DNA of 64,000 nucleotides from Ramlibacter sp. WS9 (GCF_003797765.1 NZ_RKMB01000003.1:310001-374000), one strand, 5' to 3'; shown: positions 18,065 to 26,896, numbered from the stretch's first letter. A program made the numbers and translations. The notes: generated by a model not told the origin, from the letters alone.

Positions 18065-19063
18065 ATGGACACTCTACCCGCCACTGAAGCCCGGATGCAG
18101 GCCGAGATCGAGGCCCTGCGCGCGCAGCATCCCGAGACGCAGGATCTGTACCGCGAGGTGTGCGTGCTGCTGTTCTTCCGCTATGGGCTCACCCCCACCG
18201 CCAACAAGCTGTACCAGCTGGTGCGCAAAGGCAGCATGAGCGCGCCGGCCGAGGCGCTGGCCAGGTTCTGGGAAACCTTGCGCGAGAAGAGTCGCGTGCG
18301 CATCGAGCATCCCGATCTCCCCCAGCCGCTGCAGGCCGCCGCCGGCGAGATGGTCGGCGCCCTGTGGCAGCAGGCGCAGGCGGCCGCGCAGGACACCTTG
18401 GCGCAACAGCGCGAGGAAGCGCGCGCGACCGTGGTGGCGGCCGAAGGGCTCGCCCAGTCCGCCGGCGCGCGGGCGGACGCCGCAGAGGCGACGCTGGGTA
18501 CCACAAGGGATGAGCTGCGGACCGCTCAGGGGCGGGTGATGGAGCTGCAAAGCGAGTTGGCCCGAGCCCAAGGCGAGGTCACCGCCCAGCAGCGCCAGGT
18601 CGAAGCCGCCGCGGTCCACCGCCAGGAGTTGCAGGCAGCGCTGAATGCAGCCCAGGAACGATTCACCCGGGAACTCGAACAACAACGCACAGTGGCAACC
18701 GCGACCGAGGAGCGCCATGCGGGCGAGATGAAACGGGCGTTGCTGGAGGTGGACCGTGAGCGCGGCAACGCCGGCAAGCTCCAGAAGGAAATCGAGCAAC
18801 TGCGACGCGAGATGGCCGGGCATGCGGATGGACACCGTCAGGAAGTCCTGGAGCGCCAACAGCAGATCGACGCGCTACGCCAGCGCAGTGGCGAGTTGGA
18901 GGGCCGCGTCGCGGAACTGCTGGAGCAGCGCGAGCAGCAGACCCGCGAACTGGATGCGACGAGGCAGAGGCTGGAGGCCGCCGCTGTCAAGAGAGCGCCA
19001 GGCACTCGCACCGCACAACGTAGCACCCCAGCAAAGTCCAAGCCCTCCAAGGCTGCGATCTGA
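18065..19063 (+). CDS. KfrA-type DNA-binding protein with long coiled coil
   Basis: The 332-residue product has an N-terminal KfrA-like DNA-binding domain (about residues 10-110; YGLTPTANKLYQLVRKGS is helix-turn-helix-like). A nearly uninterrupted coiled coil rich in Ala, Gln, Glu and Arg spans about 110-310, and the tail is basic and Lys/Ser/Pro-rich. KfrA of plasmids is an autoregulated DNA-binding coiled-coil protein involved in plasmid maintenance. Chromosomal copies often accompany integrases. Here it diverges from the recombinase and has two perfect dyads in its promoter region, which fits autoregulation and control of the recombinase. The upstream Shine-Dalgarno sequence is weak. Confidence 0.88.
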   Translation: MDTLPATEARMQAEIEALRAQHPETQDLYREVCVLLFFRYGLTPTANKLYQLVRKGSMSAPAEALARFWETLREKSRVRIEHPDLPQPLQAAAGEMVGALWQQAQAAAQDTLAQQREEARATVVAAEGLAQSAGARADAAEATLGTTRDELRTAQGRVMELQSELARAQGEVTAQQRQVEAAAVHRQELQAALNAAQERFTRELEQQRTVATATEERHAGEMKRALLEVDRERGNAGKLQKEIEQLRREMAGHADGHRQEVLERQQQIDALRQRSGELEGRVAELLEQREQQTRELDATRQRLEAAAVKRAPGTRTAQRSTPAKSKPSKAAI

Positions 19064-19114
19064 CTCGAGCGGGCTCGAAGATCGGGGGTACAGCCCTTCA
19101 GCCAAAATCCGCTG

Positions 19115-19432
19115 ATGAAGATGTACATCTTGGTCCGCGACGACATCCCGCTTGGCTTCGCCATGGTGGCCGTCGCGCACGCGTCCCTCGCCGGCTACCT
19201 CAGGTTTCAGAACGAGCCGGAAGTGCGAGAGTGGCTGTCCGGGCCGTTCTTCAAGGCGGTGTGCAAGGTGAACGCTAAGGAGTTCGAAAACGCCAAGCAG
19301 GTGGCCGACCACGTGGTGCTGACCGAGTCGGCGCTCGGTGACCAGGAAGTCGCGATCGTCTTCAAGCCGCGGCACGAATGGCCAAAGATGTTCAAGTTCC
19401 TGAAGCTGTACCGCGACCCGCCGGCCGTTTAG
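19115..19432 (+). CDS. Pth2-like (peptidyl-tRNA hydrolase 2 family) small protein
   Basis: The 105-residue product begins MKMYILVRDD and continues with AVAHASLAGYL, resembling the N-terminal strand and the conserved AHAS loop of Pth2/Bit1-family peptidyl-tRNA hydrolases. The length is close to the family's usual 110-120 residues. Most bacteria use the unrelated Pth1, so a bacterial Pth2-like protein is often of unknown role. It lies 51 bases after the KfrA-type gene on the same strand and may be cotranscribed. Hydrolase activity is not certain because the conserved lysine of the Pth2 N-terminus is not clearly present. Confidence 0.75.
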   Translation: MKMYILVRDDIPLGFAMVAVAHASLAGYLRFQNEPEVREWLSGPFFKAVCKVNAKEFENAKQVADHVVLTESALGDQEVAIVFKPRHEWPKMFKFLKLYRDPPAV

Positions 19433-19932
19433 TGAATTTGGTCAAACCGGCTAGTTTTTGTCGATTCGACTTATTCCTGAGGTAGTGGCACCCAGCGGCG
19501 CCGACCTCTTGACGACCCTGAGGGTGAGGTCCGTGTGGGTCGGACGACCACTCCAGCTGGAGCAACGTCGCGCCGCGGAAAGCTGCCTATGTGTCATTTC
19601 TGGCCGTATCCCGGCTTGCCCCCGAGGAATCGGATCGAAACGATGTCGACGGCGAAACCCTCAAGGGAGCGCCCAAGGAAGTCGAATTCTGCCAGTCCCG
19701 CGAAGACCAGCAAATCGAAGCATGTTCGGTGAATGCCCGCCGTATCCATGCACGAAATTACGAACAGTCCACAGTCTTGAAATCGCGCAGTGACGCGTAA
19801 TCCAAGAATTTTCAATGCCGATGGCGAAAAATTCGCGAATCTCAGCCAAGCCTCATGCCGTCAAGCGGTAGGCTCCTCAAGGAGCGTCGGAAATAGTTGC
19901 AGCCGTCCCAGCATCCTGAACCGGAGAAATCG
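19433..19932. other. 500-base stretch without a supported gene
   Basis: Several short open frames occur here in different frames, for example a basic 47-codon frame ending near 19732 and a 69-codon frame 19591-19800. None has a recognisable motif or a convincing ribosome binding site, and they contradict one another. The segment may be decayed coding sequence at the edge of the cassette or the regulatory leader of the H-NS-type gene. Confidence 0.5.
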
Positions 19933-20277
19933 GTGCCAAAGACATTTAACCAGATGAAAAAGCGCCTCGAAGAAGCCATGACCGAGGCCAGCGAGGCGGA
20001 GGAGATTATTCCGCTCCTGAAGGAGGCGATCGCCAAGTTCGAGCTCGTGCCTGCCGACTTGTTTGAATTGACCGCAGGCAAGACGAAGGTGGCTCAGCAG
20101 AAAGCATCTCAGTCGGGTAAGGGTTCAGGCAATGGGGCGCCCATGTATCGAGACGCGGAAGGCAACACTTGGGCTGGCAGAGGACGCCGTCCAGCCTGGG
20201 TCAACGAAGCTCTTGCACTGGGAAAGACGCTGGAAGATTTTCGAGCACGAGGCCGGCATCTGCGCAGCGCTAAGTAG
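19933..20277 (+). CDS. H-NS family nucleoid-associated protein
   Basis: The 114-residue product has an N-terminal helical dimerisation part and the typical C-terminal H-NS DNA-binding motif: MYRDAEGNTWAGRGRRPAWV followed by LGKTLEDF. The GTG at 19933 is chosen because GGAG stands 6 bases before it and it gives the normal family length. A TTG at 19897 is the longer alternative. H-NS-type proteins bind AT-rich DNA and silence acquired genes. This copy lies inside an AT-richer cassette, so local silencing is plausible but inferred. Confidence 0.88.
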   Translation: MPKTFNQMKKRLEEAMTEASEAEEIIPLLKEAIAKFELVPADLFELTAGKTKVAQQKASQSGKGSGNGAPMYRDAEGNTWAGRGRRPAWVNEALALGKTLEDFRARGRHLRSAK

Positions 20278-20337
20278 CTGTCGCTAAACAAGATTCGGCG
20301 ACCAAATCAGGTTTGCGCTCGAAAACCGAGATCACCC

Positions 20338-20874
20338 CTAGCCATGCGGCGTGCGAGACATGAATCGCGGCGGGTCCGTGGGGAAGATGGATTCGAGCGT
20401 TGTTTGCACCACGCTCGCGAATTCGTTCTCCCCGATCCGGTCCCATACGTTGAAGACGAAGACACCGCCCGACCGCAGCACGCGCCGCGTTTCCGCGAAG
20501 GCCTTGGCCTTGTCCGGAAAGAACATGGCGCCGAACTGGCAAACCACCGCATCGAAGGACTCGTCCTCGAAGGGCAACTGCATCGCATCGGCCTGGCGCC
20601 ATTCGACCGGCCGGGCGGTCCCCACGGAAGCAGCTTGGTCGAGCATCGCCTGGTTGAGGTCGGTGGCCACGATGGCCACATCCTTGCCGAACGTCGACGC
20701 CAGCACCCGCGTCACGACGCCGGTCCCGGCCGCCAGCTCGAGCACACGCGAGAGTTTCATCGCGCGCAGCCGGTTCGCCAGGTCGACGGCATAGGGCTCG
20801 AAGAGCATCGGCACCATGCAGGCGTCGTAGAGCTTCGGGATGGAGCCGGCGAAAACGGAATCGATTGTGGACAT
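20338..20874 (-). pseudogene. C-terminally truncated class I SAM-dependent methyltransferase
   Basis: The 178-residue product carries the Rossmann SAM-binding motif (VLELAAGTGVVTR, near residues 44-56), motif II (IVATDLNQAML) and a motif-III-like GGVFVFNVWD. Relatives of this family are usually about 260-280 residues and continue after RTPHG with a C-terminal domain. Here a TAG follows directly at RTPHG, and the next 60 bases up to the H-NS-type gene do not code for the missing part. The gene is probably broken by the event that placed the cassette here. A functional short form cannot be excluded. Confidence 0.7.
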
Positions 20875-20978
20875 GGGCTTGGTCCTCCCTGGTTGCGCGT
20901 ATGCCGAGGCAGACGCGCAGGATGCGCCCCGCCGCTGGCCCCGTCAAGGGCACGGCTCGCTCGGCGCTCGCTGCGGCC

Positions 20979-21674
20979 CTAGATCGGCAACCGCTTGTCC
21001 AGCCCGTACTGCGCGAGCTTCTCCCGCAGCGCCGGCAAAACCTCGCCCGCGGCCGCCACTTCGCGTTTGTCGATGAGCAGTTGCGCGCAGCGCTCGAAAT
21101 CGCGCGCGGCCAATTCCTTGTTGCCCAGGGCCTCGTGAGCCAGGCCGCGACGCCAGTAGACATACGCGTAGTCGGGCTGCGCCGGAATGCCCTCCGTGAA
21201 CGCTTCCACGGCCTCCTTGTAGCGGCCAAGCCCGGACAGTGCCCAACCCTTGTGGTACTGGGTCATCATGCTGGGCCTGCTGCCGCCCTCGGCCCGTTCG
21301 GCCGACAGGACCGCGTACAGACTCTGATCGTGCCGGCCCGCCTGCCTCAGGTACACCGCATAGTTGATGAACTCCCGGTGGTCCTTCGCCGGCCGGAGTT
21401 TGAACGCCGCTTCCTGGTCCGCCAGGGCCAGCGCATGTTGCGACAGGTTCGAATGCGACCAGGCCCGGCTCTGCAGGGCGTGCGCGCGCGTCATGTCGGA
21501 CAGCCCCGTCTGGCCAAGGCATTTGGCGATGGCCGGCACCGCTTCCTCATGCCGGCCCTCGCGAGCCAGCCTTGTGCCGCCGTCGCACAGGGCCTCGGCA
21601 ACGTCATTGCCACATCCCGCGGCCAGCAACAGCCACGCGCATACCCATCCCGCCCTCAAGCCAGCTACTTCCAA
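20979..21674 (-). CDS. TPR-repeat lipoprotein
   Basis: The 231-residue product has a lipoprotein signal ending in LAAGC (lipobox cysteine near residue 21) and several TPR-like helical pairs (EGRHEEAVPAIAKCL, LGRYKEAVEAFTEGI, YVYWRRGLAHEALGN). It should be an envelope-anchored protein-protein interaction module. No ATG is available. The TTG at 21674 overlaps the stop of the preceding gene by 10 bases and has GGGAAGG a few bases upstream, which supports this start and translational coupling to the DUF3943 gene. Function is unknown. Confidence 0.78.
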   Translation of the reverse strand: MEVAGLRAGWVCAWLLLAAGCGNDVAEALCDGGTRLAREGRHEEAVPAIAKCLGQTGLSDMTRAHALQSRAWSHSNLSQHALALADQEAAFKLRPAKDHREFINYAVYLRQAGRHDQSLYAVLSAERAEGGSRPSMMTQYHKGWALSGLGRYKEAVEAFTEGIPAQPDYAYVYWRRGLAHEALGNKELAARDFERCAQLLIDKREVAAAGEVLPALREKLAQYGLDKRLPI

Positions 21675-23101
21675 TCGACCTTCCCGAAGTGCTCGTACCC
21701 GAGCAGCGTGTAGAAGATGCCGATTGTGCCTCGCGACTGGGTGCGGTCACCCAGGGTGGCGAACGTGGCGTGCCGGCGGTTCCACAAGTACTTCAGCGTG
21801 AAGGCGTGCTGATCGCGAACCCTCCAGGTGTACGAGACATCGGCGCGCGAGATGTTGTCGTGCCCGCCCTGCCCGATCCCCGCGACCCGGCTGACGTAGT
21901 ACTCGCGGCCGGTGATGTCCAGGCTGCTCTTGCCGCCGAAGATCACGCGCAGCGAAGCCAGTGCCTGGGGCGCGACGCCATAGCGGTAGGCGTTCTCGCT
22001 TGCGCCGTTGATGGTGCCGACGGCCGCGTAGCCCAGCCCACCCATCACCGTGCCCTGGACAGCGACGTTCTCGCTCGCACGCCATTGACCCGTGGTGCCC
22101 AGCGACAGCGCGGTGCTCGAAACGCGGAAGGTCTGCGGCGAAATGAAGTCGTAGCTGCCGTACAGGCCCCAGATGCCGCGATAGTCCTTGCCGGCGCGGT
22201 AGTCGCGGCCCACCAGCAGCCCGCGCGTCAGCACGCTTTCGAAAGTGCCCGCGCTCGAAACGGTGGTATGGAAGGAGAAGTAATCGAATGGCCGGGTGTA
22301 CTGGTATCCATCTTTCCCCGGCATGCCGTAGTCCAGCGAAAAATCGGCCTGGAGTTCGTTGCGCTTCACGACAGTGGACGTGCCCGGTGCGCTGCGCGCC
22401 GTGCCCATGTAGCCCACCTGCACCTGGCTGTAGTACGCCGGGTTCCGGCTCGCGAAGACGCTGTCGAGGCGGCGTCCCATGACCAGCCGGTTGAATCCGT
22501 TGGCAGGCGAGATGACGGCCGCAGCGGTTTCGCGCCAGAACGGCGACATCCCGCCACCCTTTTCCAGCAAGAGGCTCGACATGCGGTAGAGCGCTTCTCC
22601 GAGGAAGCTGCCACCGATGCCGGACGAGACCTGGTCGTTGCGCGACGGCGGCGTCTGCTCGCCGAAGACTTCCCACATCGCGCTGCCGGCGAACGTGTAG
22701 CCTGCCGCCTCCCAATAGCTCAGGCCGGCCGATCGCGCGAAGCCGTGGTACATGGAACCCTGGTACGGGTGGCCGAGCTGGTTGGTCAGGAACGGGTCCG
22801 CGTCGACCCCCCAGCTGCTGCGCAGGTTGCGGCGGATCGAGTCCCTGCTCACCGCGTAGTCGTCGCGGCCCGTGCCGCAGCAGCGGTTGGCTCGATTGAG
22901 AAGAAAGTCGAAACCGATGATCTCCATCGCCGGCAGCACGTAGTCTTTCCCGGCGGGTTCGGCGGGTTGTGCTGAAGCCGCATCGGCAACCGGCTCATTC
23001 GGCGCCCCATCCTGTGCGTACGCCTGAAGGGCGAATGCCCACGGCACCGCGAACACAAAGGCAAGGCACGTTCTGCGAAGTCTGCTGACTGCAAATCTCA
23101 T
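21665..23101 (-). CDS. DUF3943 family outer-membrane protein
   Basis: The 478-residue product has a signal peptide (MRFAVSRLRRTCLAFVFAVP, cleavage near AYA-QD). The DUF3943-like core motif FLTNQLGHPYQGSMYHGFAR is followed by SYWEAAGYTFAGSAMWEVFGE. The second half has alternating polar and hydrophobic strands and aromatic residues typical of an outer-membrane beta-barrel, ending in LLGYEHFGKVDWK. ATG 23101 begins the signal peptide and has GGAG 8 bases upstream. It is coupled to the TPR lipoprotein gene downstream. The role is unknown; a lipid- or envelope-related function is possible. Confidence 0.83.
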   Translation of the reverse strand: MRFAVSRLRRTCLAFVFAVPWAFALQAYAQDGAPNEPVADAASAQPAEPAGKDYVLPAMEIIGFDFLLNRANRCCGTGRDDYAVSRDSIRRNLRSSWGVDADPFLTNQLGHPYQGSMYHGFARSAGLSYWEAAGYTFAGSAMWEVFGEQTPPSRNDQVSSGIGGSFLGEALYRMSSLLLEKGGGMSPFWRETAAAVISPANGFNRLVMGRRLDSVFASRNPAYYSQVQVGYMGTARSAPGTSTVVKRNELQADFSLDYGMPGKDGYQYTRPFDYFSFHTTVSSAGTFESVLTRGLLVGRDYRAGKDYRGIWGLYGSYDFISPQTFRVSSTALSLGTTGQWRASENVAVQGTVMGGLGYAAVGTINGASENAYRYGVAPQALASLRVIFGGKSSLDITGREYYVSRVAGIGQGGHDNISRADVSYTWRVRDQHAFTLKYLWNRRHATFATLGDRTQSRGTIGIFYTLLGYEHFGKVDWK

Positions 23102-23194
23102 GGAGGGCTCCCACGCCGGCGGCGCCCTGCCATTCTGTTGAGCTTGATGCGCCCGGACTGTAGGACGCAAAGCCGCGAATCGTTCAGCGGGTTT

Positions 23195-24172
23195 CTAGTC
23201 GGCGAAGGTGCCCGTGGCGCGGATGATCGGGCCCCACTTGTCGATCTCGGATTTGAGCCAGGTTTGCAGGCCCTCGGGACTGAGCTTGCTGTCTGGAACG
23301 ATCTCGGCGCCCAGGTCGGCCATGCGCCTGCCGACGTCGGGATCCTTCAGTGCCGCACGCACCGCGGCATTCATGCGGTCGATGATGGGCTTGGGCGTTC
23401 CCTTGGGCGCGTAGATGCCGTGCCACACCACGACCTCGAAGTCTTTCAGGCCCTGCTCGTGCAAGGTCGGCGCATCCGGCAGCGCCTTGATGCGGCTCTT
23501 CGTCGTGACGCCATAGAACTTGACGTTGCCCGCCTTGATCTGCGGAATGGTCTGCGTGGTCTGGTCGCACAGGATGTCGACCTGCCCGCCCAGCAGCGCG
23601 TTCATGGCCGGCGCCGTTCCCTGGAACGGCACGGCCGTCAGTTTCACGTCGAGCGCGCGCTCGAACAGCATGCCGCACAGCTGCGACACCGCCCCGAGTC
23701 CGGCGTTGGCCAGGTTGATCTTCTGCGGATTGGTCTTGACGTAGGCGGCCAGCTCCTGGAAGTTGTTCGCGGGAAAGTCCTTGCGCGCCAGCAGCGTCAT
23801 CGGCACGTCCACGGCCTGGCTCACGAACTCGAAGTCAGTCAGCGGGTTGTACGCGAGCTTGCGGTACAGCGCCGTCGACGTCGCCATGCCGTTGTGGTGA
23901 ATGAAGAAGGTGTAGCCGTCCGGCGCGGCGCGGGCCACGTACCCCGCCGCCACGGTGCCGCCGGCGCCGAGTTTGTTTTCCACGACGACGGTCTGACCCA
24001 GCGTCTTGCTGATGGAAGCCGCAAGCGTGCGCGCCACGACGTCGGTGGGACCTCCGGCCGCGAATGGAACGACCAGCGTCACCGATTTCGCCGGCCAGGC
24101 TTGCTGCGCTTGCGGCGCGGTGCTGAACAGGCCGGCGATAGCGGCGACGAGCAAACGACGATTCAACTTCAT
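23195..24172 (-). CDS. Bug-family (TctC-like) periplasmic solute-binding protein
   Basis: The 325-residue product has a signal peptide (cleavage near PQAQQAWP) and the family signatures VPFAAGGPTDVVART, VVVENKLGAGGTVAAGYVA and APDGYTFF. Bug proteins bind carboxylates or related small molecules for tripartite tricarboxylate transporters or for sensing. No TctA/TctB genes are adjacent, so it is an orphan receptor here. AGGAG precedes the ATG. The MaoC-type hydratase gene lies 80 bases upstream on the same strand and may share its transcript, pointing to an organic-acid/CoA pathway. Confidence 0.93.
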   Translation of the reverse strand: MKLNRRLLVAAIAGLFSTAPQAQQAWPAKSVTLVVPFAAGGPTDVVARTLAASISKTLGQTVVVENKLGAGGTVAAGYVARAAPDGYTFFIHHNGMATSTALYRKLAYNPLTDFEFVSQAVDVPMTLLARKDFPANNFQELAAYVKTNPQKINLANAGLGAVSQLCGMLFERALDVKLTAVPFQGTAPAMNALLGGQVDILCDQTTQTIPQIKAGNVKFYGVTTKSRIKALPDAPTLHEQGLKDFEVVVWHGIYAPKGTPKPIIDRMNAAVRAALKDPDVGRRMADLGAEIVPDSKLSPEGLQTWLKSEIDKWGPIIRATGTFAD

Positions 24173-24252
24173 GGAGTCTCCTGCGGTGGGTTCAGCCTAC
24201 CGCGAGTTCGCGCCCCGGAAATCGGTATGTACCCGTGCGTGCCCAGCTCAGC

Positions 24253-25098
24253 TCAGCTCGCGAATTCCATGCGGGCGGCCATTGCCTTGTGCCCCGCAAC
24301 GTCGCGTATCCACAGTTCGGCCGCATCGGGTCCATCGGGGCGCCCACAGGCCTCGAACGGATGCAGGTCGAACACCGGCTTCAATGCCCGGAATGAGAAC
24401 GCGGCTGCCACGCGCCCAACGAACTGGCGCCCCGCGAGGCCGGCCAGCAAAGTGGCCATCAGCGGCCCATGCACCACCAGGCCGGGATAGCCTTCGACCT
24501 GGGTCGCGTAGCGGCGGTCGTAATGGATACGGTGGCCGTTGAACGTCAGCGCCGAATAGCGGAACAGCAGCACGTCGTCAGGCACAACCCGTCGCGCCAG
24601 CACGCTGACGGGCGCCGACTCATATGTCGGTTCCGCCGCACCCGCCAGCGGTTCGGGGCGGTACACGATGTCGTGGAACTCGCGCAGCGCCAGCCCGCGC
24701 GGACTGCTCACTTCATGGCGCACACGCACGAAGCACAGCTCGCCGGTGCGGCCGGTCTTGACCTTGACATCGTCGATGGTGGAAACGCGCCGCACCGCGT
24801 CGCCTACACGCAGCGGCGAAAAGAACTCCAGCTGCCCGCCGGCCCACATGCGCCGCGGCAGGGGCACCGGCGGCAGGAAACCGCCGCGTTCGGGATGCCC
24901 GTCGACACCCAGCTGCGATTGCCGCGCCGACGGCAGGAAGTAGAGCCAGTGCCACAACGGCGGCAGCTCGGTGGCGCTGTCGTCGGGAGGCATGTCGAGG
25001 GCAGCGCGGAGCATGCGCACCGGCGCGGGCGTGACGAGGTCTTCGGCGCTCTCGCTGCGGCCTTTCCAGGCGGTGAGGGATTCGGCCTCGAGTGTCAT
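24253..25098 (-). CDS. MaoC/FAS1-type dehydratase, mesaconyl-C4-CoA hydratase-like
   Basis: The 281-residue product has a double-hotdog layout: an N-terminal hotdog with LPRRMWAGGQLEFFSPLRVGD and a C-terminal hotdog with FRYSALTFNGHRIHYD, the catalytic hydratase motif carrying Asn and His/Asp. This resembles mesaconyl-C4-CoA hydratase and related bacterial acyl-CoA hydratases. The substrate is probably a branched dicarboxylic acyl-CoA thioester. It is divergent from a CaiB-type CoA-transferase gene across 81 bases, so the two probably act in one acyl-CoA pathway. Confidence 0.88.
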   Translation of the reverse strand: MTLEAESLTAWKGRSESAEDLVTPAPVRMLRAALDMPPDDSATELPPLWHWLYFLPSARQSQLGVDGHPERGGFLPPVPLPRRMWAGGQLEFFSPLRVGDAVRRVSTIDDVKVKTGRTGELCFVRVRHEVSSPRGLALREFHDIVYRPEPLAGAAEPTYESAPVSVLARRVVPDDVLLFRYSALTFNGHRIHYDRRYATQVEGYPGLVVHGPLMATLLAGLAGRQFVGRVAAAFSFRALKPVFDLHPFEACGRPDGPDAAELWIRDVAGHKAMAARMEFAS

Positions 25099-25179
25099 GG
25101 ATGCTGTGACCGGCTTGGTGTTGTGGACGCTTTGCGCTGTCTGCTAGTCTCACACAAAAGCCCTTCCGGAAGCAGCACC

Positions 25180-26079
25180 ATGGCCACGACTTCCTCCGCG
25201 CTTCGCGGCACCCGCATCCTCAGCCTCGCGCTCAACCTCCCAGGCCCCGCCGCGCTCATGCGCTGCCGGCAGATGGGGGCCACCTGCGTCAAGCTCGAGC
25301 CGCCCGCGGGCGACCCCATGGGGCACTACAACAAGCCGGCCTATGCGCAACTGCATGAAGGCGTCAAAGTGCTCACGGCGGACCTCAAGACGGATGCCGG
25401 GCAGAAGATCCTGCACAACGAGCTGGCCAAGACGGACGTGCTGCTGACCTCATTCCGTCCCTCCGCGATCGACAAGCTGGGCCTGGACTGGAAAATGCTG
25501 CACACGCGGTACCCGTCCCTTTGCCACGTGGCCATCGTCGGCGCGCCCGGCGCCGGTGCCGAAGAGCCCGGCCATGACCTGACCTACATGGCGGGCCTGG
25601 GCCTGGTGCAAGGCGTGGAACTTCCGGCGACCCTGTACGCCGACATGAGCGGGTCGTTGATGGCGAGCGAAGCCGTGCTGCAGGCCGCCCTGCTCCAGAG
25701 CGAGCGGTATGCCGGCACGGGCGACACGCATCCGGTCGGCGTGTTCATCGAAGTCGCGCTGTCCGAGGCCGCCCGCTACCTCGCCTTGCCGCGCGAATGG
25801 GGCCTCACCCTGCCTACGGGCTCGGTGGGTGGTGCGCACGCGGGCTATCGCGTGTACGCCTGCAAGGATGGTCGCGTGGCCGTCGCGGCACTGGAGCCGC
25901 ACTTTGCGGCTGCCCTGTGCGAGGCCGCCGGCGCGCCGGTGCCGCCTGGCATGCGCCCGATGCTTGCCCCGGCCACCCACCAGGCCATCGAGGCATTCCT
26001 GCTTACGCAAACGCGCGGCCAGCTCGACCGGCTGGCCGCGGAGAAAGACATACCGCTGCACACGATGGCAGCGGAATGA
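25180..26079 (+). CDS. CaiB/BaiF family CoA-transferase (short form)
   Basis: The 299-residue product has the class III CoA-transferase start (LRGTRILSLALNLPGPAALM), the conserved ADLKTDAGQ segment (tADLK) and the ADMSGSLMA motif containing the likely catalytic Asp. Class III enzymes move CoA between carboxylic acids. Most family members are 380-420 residues, so this one is shorter, mainly in the C-terminal part. ATG 25180 follows GGAAGCAGCACC. It diverges from the MaoC-type hydratase gene, which supports a joint role in organic-acid degradation. Confidence 0.88.
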   Translation: MATTSSALRGTRILSLALNLPGPAALMRCRQMGATCVKLEPPAGDPMGHYNKPAYAQLHEGVKVLTADLKTDAGQKILHNELAKTDVLLTSFRPSAIDKLGLDWKMLHTRYPSLCHVAIVGAPGAGAEEPGHDLTYMAGLGLVQGVELPATLYADMSGSLMASEAVLQAALLQSERYAGTGDTHPVGVFIEVALSEAARYLALPREWGLTLPTGSVGGAHAGYRVYACKDGRVAVAALEPHFAAALCEAAGAPVPPGMRPMLAPATHQAIEAFLLTQTRGQLDRLAAEKDIPLHTMAAE

Positions 26080-26089
26080 ACCTGGCCGC

Positions 26090-26896
26090 TTACTGGCGCG
26101 GCTCGCCGTTGCCGTTGACGGTGATGGTGCGGCCGGGGGGCGCCGTCATCTGCACGTGGTGCTCCATGCCGCGGTAGACATAGGCGACATCCCAGTACGC
26201 CGGTGTGGTGCTGGCCACCTGCTGGCAGCGCTGCACGTCCTGGTAGCCCACGGAGCCGGTGCTTCCGCCGCCGGTGTTGGCGCCGATAGCCGCACCCGCG
26301 ACCACACCGCCGGCCGTGGCCACGTCGCGGCCGGAACCCTTGCCCACCTGGTGGCCCAGGATGCCGCCGATCAATGCACCTGCCACGGCGCCGCCCACGT
26401 TGGGCTGGCCGGGCTGCGCCACCTGCTGGCGCTCGACCCAGCAGCGCTGGTTCGGCGGGCCGACCACGGCCCGCACCGACGTGACAGGCACTTCATAGAG
26501 GCGCTCGCTGGCGCGGCGGCGCCAGGCGTAGTTGGGCGTTTCCATCGGAGGCGGCACCTCGCTCACGTCGCGGCCCTGGCCGCGTTCGACCGGGCGGACC
26601 GACGAGATGCGGTCGTTCATGCCGAAGGGCTGCATGGAGTCGTAGCTGCCGCGCCGCAGGAGGACGCAACGGCCCTCGAAGCGGGCGTCTTCGCAGACCT
26701 CCCAACGGCCGTGCTCCACGACGATGGAGCTCACCCTGTCGTTGAAGCCCTGGCGCACCAGATCGCCCATGCGCCTGTCCGTCGTCAGCGCCCGGCCGCG
26801 GAAGCCATCGTGCTCGTACATGGTGATCTGGGCCATGGCCTGCGAGCCCAGGAGGATCGCAGTGGCGACTAGCGCGGATTTGAGCTTCAAGTTCAT
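26090..26896 (-). CDS. Exported beta/gamma-crystallin-like protein with glycine-zipper domain
   Basis: The 268-residue product has a signal peptide (MNLKLKSALVATAILLGSQAMA split near AMA-QI). Two beta/gamma-crystallin-like Greek-key motifs follow (ITMYEHDGFRGRAL and WEVCEDARFEGRCVLL, residues about 24-105), then a linker. A glycine-zipper segment (GGAVAGALIGGILGHQVG...GGVVAGAAIG, about 165-205) is of the kind found in outer-membrane glycine-zipper 2TM proteins. The fusion suggests an envelope structural or stress protein. AGGAG stands 7 bases before the ATG. It converges on the CoA-transferase gene with 10 bases between them. Confidence 0.85.
   Translation of the reverse strand: MNLKLKSALVATAILLGSQAMAQITMYEHDGFRGRALTTDRRMGDLVRQGFNDRVSSIVVEHGRWEVCEDARFEGRCVLLRRGSYDSMQPFGMNDRISSVRPVERGQGRDVSEVPPPMETPNYAWRRRASERLYEVPVTSVRAVVGPPNQRCWVERQQVAQPGQPNVGGAVAGALIGGILGHQVGKGSGRDVATAGGVVAGAAIGANTGGGSTGSVGYQDVQRCQQVASTTPAYWDVAYVYRGMEHHVQMTAPPGRTITVNGNGEPRQ

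Noticed and set aside
19535..19800. Short overlapping frames in the 19.4-19.9 kb gap, including a basic 65-codon frame
   Set aside because: They have no recognisable motif or good ribosome binding site and conflict with each other. No homology could be recalled.
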